From NCBI GenBank assembly GCA_041656175.1, contig JBBAEA010000078.1:1-17643 (forward strand): a DNA stretch of 17,643 nucleotides. Direction: 5' to 3'. The notes beneath the pieces are model-generated. The model was not told the DNA's origin. It searched no databases and saw only the letters and a program-made list of their open reading frames with translations. Both the position numbers and the translations under genes were made by a program. The stretch is from JBBAEA01 sp041656175 (GTDB taxonomy: Bacteria; Myxococcota_A; Bradymonadia; UBA4248). This document shows positions 1 through 7,500 of the stretch, piece after piece. How positions within the stretch are numbered: the first letter of the stretch is position 1; every line of letters starts with the position of its first letter.

Positions 1-50
1 ATGCGTTGTATGCGCTCAAATCGCGCATCCACCGCATAAAATACGCTCAT
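1..50 (-). CDS. 5' end of an unidentified gene, cut by the window edge
   Basis: An ATG on the minus strand at 48-50 opens a frame with no stop to the window edge. It encodes about 16 residues beginning MSVFYAVDARFERIQR. A Shine-Dalgarno-like GAGGA lies at 60-64, about 9 nt upstream of the ATG, which supports a genuine start. Too little is visible to name a product. It points the same way as rnc, whose stop is about 255 nt upstream, so it could be co-transcribed with rnc. No convincing terminator was seen in the 51-305 gap. Confidence 0.5.
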   Translation of the reverse strand, partial: MSVFYAVDARFERIQR

Positions 51-305
51 TGGCCTATTTCCTCGGCGATCCCGCGCTACCCCCCAAACGCAGCCTTTGC
101 TCTTGAATATTAAAGTTTTGACTCCACTTGCGTTATCAAAAACATGAAATCCTGCGCTTAGCGATGAATCTCGCCGTAGCAAAGACAGTTATCGCACTAT
201 AACTTAAAATACCTGCATACTATATTAATGATGCAAGCAAATATGTTTTTTAAATTCTCCTCGTTCCCAGATTTTGCTCGCTTAAAGGCTTTGCTCGAGG
301 CTAGT

Positions 306-1010
306 TTAACTTTCAAGCCCTTCACGCTCTAGCAAGCGCAAAATGGCTTTTGCTGCTGCACTTTGCTCAGCTTCTTTTTTTGAACGACCCTGAGCTCTTG
401 CTAACACTTCTTCCCCCACCAAAGCATCTACCACAAAATAAGCTTCTCCTGCATCTATTTTACTCTCTACGTCGACGTAGGCATGCGTTAAGCTCTTCGC
501 CTGCGCAAGCTCTTGGAGCATGCTTTTTGCGTTTCTTTGTTGAAGCAATGCCTCTGGTTCATCGAGTTTTGCTTCAAATTGGGAAAGTACGAACCGTCGA
601 GCTACGTCGAGATCAGCATCTAAAAATATTGCCGCTACGACGGCTTCAAAAACATCCGCGAGCACGCTAGCGCGTTCATTTCCTTGGCTTAAAAGCTCGC
701 CGTGTCCCATGCGGATGAAATTTTGGAAATCCAGCGATTTGGCGACCTCGCTCAAACTGCGCTCACAGACTAACTTCGATTTAAGCTGCGTTAATTTGCC
801 CTCTCGAAACTCTGGAAAACGCTTGTATAAAGTATGCGCAATAATGCTATCTAAAATCGCATCGCCCAAAAACTCTAGCCGTTGGTAGTTTTCTAGCGGG
901 CTGTTAGCCATTTCGTTGGTGTAGGAAGCATGCGTTAGTGCAAGCTCCAATAAAGATGAGTCTTTAAACTGATACTTAAGTTTTTCTTCGAGCAATCTGA
1001 TGTCTTGCAA
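306..1010 (-). CDS. rnc: Ribonuclease III
   Basis: This is the double-strand-specific endoribonuclease that processes rRNA precursors and structured mRNAs in the cytoplasm. The 234-residue length is typical. The catalytic domain (about 1-150) carries the signature RLEFLGDAILD at 44-54, giving metal-binding E46 and D50, and a second acidic pair D119 and E122 in LADVFEAVVAAIFLD. The C-terminal dsRNA-binding domain (about 158-230) contains GEAYFVVDALV and ends with the conserved GRSKKEAEQSAAAKAIL helix. The start codon is TTG (1008-1010). It is supported by an AGGA 7 nt upstream, and no better in-frame ATG or GTG was found. A long hairpin repeat lies about 100 nt upstream in the leader, which is notable because RNase III cleaves such structures and is known to autoregulate in other bacteria. 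All catalytic residues are present, so it is expected to be functional. Confidence 0.97.
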   Translation of the reverse strand: MQDIRLLEEKLKYQFKDSSLLELALTHASYTNEMANSPLENYQRLEFLGDAILDSIIAHTLYKRFPEFREGKLTQLKSKLVCERSLSEVAKSLDFQNFIRMGHGELLSQGNERASVLADVFEAVVAAIFLDADLDVARRFVLSQFEAKLDEPEALLQQRNAKSMLQELAQAKSLTHAYVDVESKIDAGEAYFVVDALVGEEVLARAQGRSKKEAEQSAAAKAILRLLEREGLES

Positions 1011-1066
1011 AACGTGATCCTGGTCTTTGTTGCTTTTGCCTAATATGGCACTGCGATCTCTTAGCC

Positions 1067-1245
1067 GGGGCGTTGCGGGGCCGGCGTCTGAGGCCCCGCT
1101 GGGGGGGGTAGCCTAGGATCGCGCGAAAAATTCGCCAAAACTCGCACATCATGCAATGTTTTGGCGATCAGCCGAAACATTGCATGATGTTTGTCGAGTT
1201 TTGGCGAATTTTGAGCGAAGCCTAGGCGAGGGGGGAACTCCCCCC
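1067..1245 (+). repeat. Structured repeat element A (three hairpins, long variable stem)
   Basis: Three hairpins are seen in order. Hairpin 1 has arms GCGGGGCC (1075-1082) and GGCCCCGC (1092-1099). A G8 run followed by TAG comes next (1101-1111). Hairpin 2 is very long, with arms 1111-1164 and 1171-1227, starting GCCTAGG and ending CCTAGGC, around a small loop; one internal stretch of 18 bp and one of 16 bp pair perfectly. Hairpin 3 is GGGGGG-AACT-CCCCCC (1230-1245). The same layout, with different stem sequence, recurs at 12164-12314 and, reversed, at 11890-11976. It sits between the moxR stop and the rnc start. I cannot assign a known family. It could be a non-autonomous mobile palindrome, a structured RNA, or both. 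Confidence 0.85.
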
Positions 1246-1257
1246 ACCGAAGGAAAA

Positions 1258-2262
1258 TTAGGGAGATTGAACTTTAGTGGATTTGATGAGCTCGGCTAGG
1301 ATATCGTCGGTTTTGACGCCTTCTGCCTCTCCCTCGAAGTTGAGGATGCAGCGGTGGCGTAGCGCGTGCATAGCAGCGAAGCGGATATCCTCATTGGCGA
1401 CGTTAAAGCGCCCTTCCATGAGTGCGCGGATTTTGGCGGCCATAATAATAGCCTGTGCGCCGCGGGGGCTGGAGCCAAAACGCAGGTATTGCTTAACCAT
1501 TTTGTTGGGGTTTTCAAGTTCTGGGTGTGTGCCTAAAACGAGGCGCAGCGCGTAATCGGCGACGTGCTCGGCGATGGGAACCTCGCGGACTAGCGCGCGT
1601 AGCTTGAGAATATCGTCTCGGTTCATGACGCGGCGAACGCTGGGGTGATCGGTCGATGTTGTGCGGCGCATGATTTCGTGCAGTTCGTCCTTGCTGGGAA
1701 AGGGGACGTTGAGTTTGAACAAAAAGCGGTCAAGCTGGGCTTCGGGAAGCGGGTAAGTGCCCTCCATTTCGAGTGGATTTTGTGTGGCTAGAACGAAAAA
1801 GGGCGCTTCCAGTTTGTAGGTGTGGGTGCCAACGGTAACGCTTTTTTCCTGCATGGCTTCAAGGAGGGCAGCCTGAGTTTTGGGGGTTGCGCGGTTGATT
1901 TCGTCGGCGAGGAGGATGTTGGTGAACACGGGACCGCGCTGGAACTCGAAATGTTTGTTTCCCTTTTCGTCTTCGACAATCATATTGGTGCCAATAATAT
2001 CACTTGGCATCATGTCGGGCGTGAATTGGACGCGGCTGAATTTGCAATCAAGTGCTTCCGCCAAAGTGCGAACAAGCATGGTTTTGCCTAAGCCCGGAAC
2101 ACCTTCGAGCAAGACTTGTCCATCGGCCAAAAGACAAATAATAACGCCCTCTATAACCTGACGCTGTCCAACCATCATCTCAGCAATTGCCGCCTTGAGT
2201 TCGGCAATTTTATCTTGAAACTGTTTGATTTCGCGAGCGATGTCGCGCGATTTTTCTGTCAT
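1258..2262 (-). CDS. MoxR-family AAA+ ATPase
   Basis: A cytoplasmic AAA+ ATPase of the MoxR group, thought to act as a chaperone that remodels or activates partner proteins, often membrane or von Willebrand A proteins. In the 334-residue product the Walker A is GVPGLGKT (54-61), Walker B is LLADEINR (117-124), sensor 1 is ATQNP (159-163), a candidate arginine finger is R179 in LDRF, and sensor 2 is GSSPRG (263-268). All are intact. I chose the second of two adjacent ATGs (2260-2262) because AAGGA lies 6 nt upstream. A longer frame back to 2457 exists, but its first 65 residues overlap the neighbouring gene and do not look like MoxR. It starts 34 nt after the upstream membrane-protein gene stops, so the two are probably co-transcribed. 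MoxR genes are usually followed by a DUF58 gene; here element A follows instead. Confidence 0.95.
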   Translation of the reverse strand: MTEKSRDIAREIKQFQDKIAELKAAIAEMMVGQRQVIEGVIICLLADGQVLLEGVPGLGKTMLVRTLAEALDCKFSRVQFTPDMMPSDIIGTNMIVEDEKGNKHFEFQRGPVFTNILLADEINRATPKTQAALLEAMQEKSVTVGTHTYKLEAPFFVLATQNPLEMEGTYPLPEAQLDRFLFKLNVPFPSKDELHEIMRRTTSTDHPSVRRVMNRDDILKLRALVREVPIAEHVADYALRLVLGTHPELENPNKMVKQYLRFGSSPRGAQAIIMAAKIRALMEGRFNVANEDIRFAAMHALRHRCILNFEGEAEGVKTDDILAELIKSTKVQSP

Positions 2263-2296
2263 CATGCTTCCTTGTAACGCTAATAACTGCGATATT

Positions 2297-4474
2297 TTAA
2301 TTTTGTGGCCTAATATAATCGAAGTATCGCTCAATATAGTGGCGATATCCTTGGGGAACTTTATCTTTTTCGAGTGCTTCTTCGGCGGCTTCTTCGTAGC
2401 TCTGGTAAACATCTCTGTATTCGACGTTTGCAAAGCCTGTTTGGCCAACGATTTCAATGATTTCGGATGTTGATTTGGGGCCGTCTCCCTTCATGCCTTG
2501 AACGTGAGATTGTTGCAGATTCGCGTCTAGCGACGTCTCTTCGCCCTCGCCTTCGCTGTGTCCTACGCCAGGGTTCTCGCCGCTACTTGGCATGGCGGCT
2601 GTAGCCTGTTCTGAGCCCTGGCCTTCACCTTGGCCTTGATCTTTGCCGCTTTGAGCATCGGGTGGCTGATTTTGGCTTTGTTCTTGGCCTTGTTCTTGCC
2701 CCTTAGCGCGTTTCATAAAATCTTCGACTGCGCGTTCGCGTTCATTTTGTTGTGCATCGGAGCTCTGCTCATCACCTTCAGAGCGTTTGGCGTCTTCTTG
2801 AATCTTTTTGGCAAGTTTTTCGAGCTCTTTCGCGTTTTCTTGCGCAGTTCTATCGTTAGCCTTCGATTTTACTTCTTCGTAAGCATCGTTTGCGCCGCTT
2901 TGGCTTTGATCTTGTCCTTCCTGTCCTTCTTGTCCTTGTTTTTGGCCATCTTGTCCTTGTTTTTGGCCATCTTGTCCTTGTTTTTGTCCTTCTTGTCCTT
3001 GATTTTGTCCTTCTTGTCCTTGATTTTGTCCTTCTTGTCCTTGTTTTTGACCTTCTTGTCCTTGATTTTGTCCTTCTTGTCCTTGTTTTTGTCCTTCTTG
3101 TCCTTGTTTTTGACCTTCTTGCCCTTGTTTTTGGCCTTCTTGTCCTTCTTGTCCTTGTTTTTGAGCTTCTTGCTCTTGCCCTTGCTCTTGTTTTTGGCCT
3201 TCTTGCTCTTGTCCTTGTTCTTGTGCTTGAGCCTGATTTTTCATGTCTTGAGCGCTTTGATTAAAGGCTTCTTGGAGTTTTTCCAGTGCCTTTCCTTCGG
3301 CTGTGTTTTTGGCTTCTGATTCGGCTTCTTGCATCTCTTTTGCTTTTTGTTCAGCATCCTTGAGGTTTTTTTGCTCTTTTTGTGAGAGTTTTGCGCCGCT
3401 TTCTAGTTTTTTGTTTAGCGTGTCTAGTAAACTTTTGTTCCTCTTGATGGCTTCTTTAAGCTGCGGGTCGGTGGGATCGAGTTTTTCGGCAAGGCTTTCA
3501 AAAGCTTTGGCTAGTTTTTGTAGTTTTTCGCTGCTTAATGAACCGTCCTCCATCTGTTTGAGGAGATCTTCAAGTACTTTTGCCGCTTTATCGTAGTCGT
3601 TTTCTTTAAGCGCCTCGGCAAGTTCTTGTGTTTCGGGCTCTGTTTGTAGTTCAGGGGTTGATTTTGCGGCTTCTCGCAAATGTTCGTCGAATTTTTCTTG
3701 TGATTCTGGTGGCAAAGCGGGCGTGCGCGCAAAGCGTTCGGTGAGCTCTTTCAAGCGTTTAGCAAATTCTTCGGGGCTCACTTTGTTTTCTTGGTCTTCT
3801 TTAATGAGAGTTTCAAGTTCGCGGGCTGCTTGGATTTGCTCATCATCGCCGCTGAGTTCAGCGATGCGAACGAGCTCCGCTATTTGTTCTTCACGTAGTT
3901 TTGCCGTACCCGCGTCAATATTAGTTCTATACTTTACTTCGGGTATGTTTTCGTGAATTACGGTGACGAGTTGTTCTATTTCGATGTCGCTGTAACTAGG
4001 TAGCGGTGTGAAAATTGCTGTTAAAAAGAGCAAAAGCGCAACGGCGCCAAATCCGCAATACTTAGGTTTTGTTAAAGGTATTGCCGCGGCAAGATCGATA
4101 GCATCGACTTGTGTAGCGCAGTGCTTAACTTGGGCTGTTTCCCAGTCGTTAAGCTCACTTTTTTGCAAAAACGTGTATGCGCTCGAAAGCTGTTCGTGCA
4201 GGTTTTGGCTGCTATCGATGCTTTGGGCGATGCCTAATTTCGACACGCGTGAAAACGCTGCATAAGCCAAAAGTACAAGGGGCGCGATAGCAGAAAGAAG
4301 CGTTTGGTAAAACGACCAAGGCCAGATTTCAGCGCGGTGTAGCAGAACGCCGAGTGCCGCTAAAACTAAAGCCATGCTTAGTGCTAGCATACTATAGTGG
4401 CTCAGGCGATTTAAGCGGATGCGCCAAGCCGCTTTATAGATGATGGCGTCGATCTTATTCTTTACAAGCTGCAC
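2297..4474 (-). CDS. Membrane protein with Q/G/E-rich repeat tract, DUF4175-like
   Basis: A 725-residue predicted inner-membrane protein. Two hydrophobic helices lie near the N-terminus (about 26-46 and 56-76) and a third at about 140-158. A long, charged, mostly helical region follows, then a low-complexity tract (about 412-525) built from heptapeptides like KQGQEGQ, then another acidic stretch. The last 55 residues are compact and look conserved (STSEIIEIVGQTGF to GYRHYIERYFDYIRPQN). The layout and the GYRxYIxRYFxxIRP tail resemble large DUF4175-type membrane proteins encoded next to moxR; the match is from memory, not a search. The start is GTG (4472-4474) with only a weak ribosome-binding site, and an in-frame stop lies just upstream. 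It is a plausible partner or client of the MoxR ATPase encoded 34 nt downstream. The function is not known. Confidence 0.85.
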   Translation of the reverse strand: MQLVKNKIDAIIYKAAWRIRLNRLSHYSMLALSMALVLAALGVLLHRAEIWPWSFYQTLLSAIAPLVLLAYAAFSRVSKLGIAQSIDSSQNLHEQLSSAYTFLQKSELNDWETAQVKHCATQVDAIDLAAAIPLTKPKYCGFGAVALLLFLTAIFTPLPSYSDIEIEQLVTVIHENIPEVKYRTNIDAGTAKLREEQIAELVRIAELSGDDEQIQAARELETLIKEDQENKVSPEEFAKRLKELTERFARTPALPPESQEKFDEHLREAAKSTPELQTEPETQELAEALKENDYDKAAKVLEDLLKQMEDGSLSSEKLQKLAKAFESLAEKLDPTDPQLKEAIKRNKSLLDTLNKKLESGAKLSQKEQKNLKDAEQKAKEMQEAESEAKNTAEGKALEKLQEAFNQSAQDMKNQAQAQEQGQEQEGQKQEQGQEQEAQKQGQEGQEGQKQGQEGQKQGQEGQKQGQEGQNQGQEGQKQGQEGQNQGQEGQNQGQEGQKQGQDGQKQGQDGQKQGQEGQEGQDQSQSGANDAYEEVKSKANDRTAQENAKELEKLAKKIQEDAKRSEGDEQSSDAQQNERERAVEDFMKRAKGQEQGQEQSQNQPPDAQSGKDQGQGEGQGSEQATAAMPSSGENPGVGHSEGEGEETSLDANLQQSHVQGMKGDGPKSTSEIIEIVGQTGFANVEYRDVYQSYEEAAEEALEKDKVPQGYRHYIERYFDYIRPQN
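2902..3160. repeat. In-frame 21-bp tandem repeat coding for [KN]QGQ[ED]GQ
   Basis: Inside the membrane-protein gene, about 11 copies of a 7-residue unit [KN]QGQ[ED]GQ lie head to tail, with two short EGQ insertions at the ends. Copies differ mainly at K/N and E/D. The DNA unit on the plus strand resembles CCTTCTTGTCCTTGTTTTTG and is close to uniform, so the copy number can probably change by slippage without breaking the frame. The tract is hydrophilic and probably disordered. Confidence 0.9.
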
Positions 4475-4509
4475 AATAAACCGTCTTTATAGCTAAATGG
4501 CAAAGTCCC

Positions 4510-4532
4510 AAGCGCGTTGCATGGGCGCGCTT
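4510..4532. other. Hairpin in the gap between the TPR and membrane-protein genes
   Basis: AAGCGCG (4510-4516) and CGCGCTT (4526-4532) form a perfect 7-bp stem with a 9-nt loop in the 105-nt gap between two minus-strand genes. No T-run follows on the minus strand, so it is not an obvious terminator. It may affect processing or relative expression of the two genes. Confidence 0.35.
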
Positions 4533-4579
4533 ATCCTATGGTAAATGCTGGGAAGTGCAAAGTATTTGCTGCACAGCGC

Positions 4580-7500
4580 TTACTCAAGATATTGGGCAAG
4601 AAATATAGCACCTTCCCTCTCTTGTTGTGCGCGCCCAAAGGCTTTAGTAATGGCGTCTTTGAGATCGTTTTTGCTAAGAACGCTTTGTTTTTTGGCAAAA
4701 TCGATGGTCTTGGGTAGTTCACTTACTTTTCCTTTACTGATCAAAAAGTAGGCAAAATCTGCGAGTATTTGGGTGGGTTCTGAGCTGTGCGTCAGAGCGT
4801 AGGCAAAATCTTCTAGGGCAGCTTGCGTGTTGTTTTGGGCGCTACGAATTTTCGCGCGTATGAGTCGCGGGGCTGGGGCGTTGGGGTAATTTAAGAGCGC
4901 GCGTTCTGATAATTGTTCGGCGTACTGCATATTATTGGCATCAACAAAGGCATTTGCGCCCATGTTCCAGAATTTGAGGGCGTTGAGCGATTGTTCTGCT
5001 GCCATAATATAATGATGCGCGGCTTGTGCGTAGTTGTTTCGTTTAAGTTCGACAGCCGCGATAAGTGCAAGGCTTTCGTCGTTGTTTTTATGCGTTTTAA
5101 GGTAAACGTCAGGTATTGCATGAAGCGAGTTGTTCTCTTCGTAGCACTGTACAATTCGCGCGAGCAGCTGTGGTGATTTGTTGTATTTTACCAATCGTTT
5201 TACTTCATCCTCGGCTTTTGCAAATTGCTCTTGGCGTAGTAGCAATGCCAGTTTTAGCAGGGCAAGGTTTTTGTTATGTGGCTCATTCACCGTGATTTGC
5301 TCGACAAGCGGCAAAACCAGCGCTGCTTCTTCGGGCTTATCGAATTTTTGCAGCTGCTCTTTGAGTAAACGCATTGGGTGTGCATCGCGCTTTGCCGCTT
5401 CTTTGAGTGCCTGGACTGCTTCCTCGCTCTTAGCGGCACCTCGAAGCGCTTCCATCTGAGCGAGATAAAAGGCTACAACACGTGGGCGCTTTGAACTTAA
5501 GGCTTTAGCAAAATGGTAGGCCAGATCGTGTAGCTCTGATTCTTGCGAATATTCAAGGAGGGGGCTTTCAACATATAGCGGGTTGCTGCTTTTATGGCGG
5601 AAATCCTCCAAAATGTCCTTGATTTTATGGCGCTCCTTTGGATTATTCGCCGCGTATATGACATGTGCTTTTAGGATCTGCGCATGCTCTTGGGGTAAAG
5701 GTGATTTACGCATAAGTTCAAGCTGTTTATCGTTGACTTTATGAGGGAATTGTTCAGCCCAAAATAGCAGACGTGAACGCGAATTTTCGGGTGCTTTGAC
5801 GTCGATTTTTGCTTGGCTACTCAGCACTATGTTTGCCTTCCACAGCGCTTCTTCAAGCTGCGGATTTTCTCCTTGTGCTTGGTACCAGTCTTTTGCGAGT
5901 GCTGCTGCGTAGGCTGGGTATTGGTAGCTACTTATCAGTTCTAGTACGCGAAAAAACTGCGTACTGCTTGCTGCCGACGGATTTGTTGTCAGTAAATCGG
6001 AGAAGCTACCCGTATAAAAAATCGACATTGCGTCGTTGATTCGCCCTTCGTTTAAGGCGATTTGTGCGGTGTTGAGCTCGATTTGTCGATTTTCTCTTCC
6101 TTGAAAAGCTAAGTCAAAGGCGAGTTCGTTTTGATCTAAGTTTTGGAGAGTAGAGATGGTTTTTTGGCTAAAGTCGAGTCGTTGACTAGAACGTAGTTCG
6201 TTCTGCTTTGCCTCAATGACGTCGAGTAAACGCGTATGTTGAGTGGGTTCAAGTGCTAGCGTTTCGATCTGCAGTGCGCTGCTCGAAGAATCTAGGGCAT
6301 AGTTCGCCGCTTCTGAGGTATTGTTTTGTGCTAAAGATAATTGCACGAGTTTACGGTATGCAGGCAGCGAATAGGCACTATTTTGTGCAAGACTGCGTAG
6401 TTCCATCACGTAAGCCGTGTTGCCGCGTTGTTGTGCGATTTCAGCTTCGTACTCTAGTGTTTTATGCAAACTTTCATCGAAGAGTGCCGCCGTTTTGAGT
6501 TCATCAATGAGGAATATGGCTTCATCAATTGCGTTGTTCCTCGCTAGAATATCAATGAGTAAGGTACTGGGAAGCCCAGCGTCGATATATTCTTGTGCGT
6601 ACTGTAGTGCTTTGTTCTTCTCGCCGTTTTGGAAGGCTTGATCGATACGCAGCGCGTGCAACTTTATGGCTTTGGGCTTCTCTGCAAAGGCTTCGTCAAT
6701 GAGATCTTGGGCAAGCTCGGTATTCCCGCTCTCTTGATAGGCTTCTGCTGTAGCTAGCACAGTGTCTAGATCCCATGCACCGCTCTGTTTAAGTTTTTGG
6801 ATCAAGCTCGATGTAACTTGATCATCGCCAAGTAATATTTCGAGTATAAGGCTACGTCGTAGTAGGTCTGGCGACGGAAATTGCGACACGGCGAGTGAGC
6901 GACGATAGTATTGTAGGGCGCTTATATTCTCTCCGCGCTTGTCGTAGAAGCTACCCATCTCATATAAGGCGGGTCCAAGTACTGCGATGTTCTGTAAGTG
7001 GCGCTCTAATATGGGTTGAGCTAAGCCATTTTCACCTTCAACCGCGCGTATGTTGAGCAATTTTGTGAGTAGGTCACCTGCGTTTGGTCGCATAACCGCC
7101 ATTTGCTCCCACACATTGAGCGCGCGTTGCCAATCTTCGATCTCCATCCAAGTGTAAAAGAGGTCCTCTAGCGCTGTGATCGTAAGCGGTTTTTGGCGGC
7201 TATAACGTTCTGAGAGCTCGAATATTTTATGCTTTGCGCCTTGGTCAATCGCCAGCGAAACTACGCGGCGGTACGCAATGCTTCGCAGTTCAGCGCTATC
7301 TGCGTTGATGAGTTTCTCGAAAAGGGGCGCAGCTTCATCGATGTATCTGCGGTTGGATAGTTCTTGCGCCAAAGCTAAAATGTTTTTCGTCTCATTTTCG
7401 CTTTTGGCGAAATCGGCGATTCTTGCCTTGGCTTCTTTTGTTTTGCCAAGTCCTAATAAAGCATAAATCTCGTAGCTCTTTGCGCTAGGCATAAGCTCAG

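Noticed and set aside
1067..1245. Element A as a retron msr-msd region
   Set aside because: The TAGC block followed by a long hairpin invites the comparison, but no retron-type reverse transcriptase is adjacent, element C has only a short stem and TAGT, and typical paired a1/a2 ends were not seen. It remains a distant alternative.
2263..2457. Extended N-terminus for the MoxR protein
   Set aside because: The extra residues overlap the conserved C-terminus of the upstream gene, and a better start with AAGGA exists at 2260-2265.
2902..3160. CRISPR-like array
   Set aside because: The units are 21 bp, head to tail without unique spacers, and in frame within a gene.
2630..3319. Plus-strand Leu/Phe-rich frame of 229 residues, looking like a multi-helix membrane protein
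   Set aside because: It is the reverse complement of the Q/G/E-rich repeat tract; repeated CTTGTCCTT reads as Leu/Val/Phe in any frame. It has no ribosome-binding site and no family features.
4510..4532. Terminator between the TPR and membrane-protein genes
   Set aside because: The stem is only 7 bp and no T-run follows on the transcribed strand.
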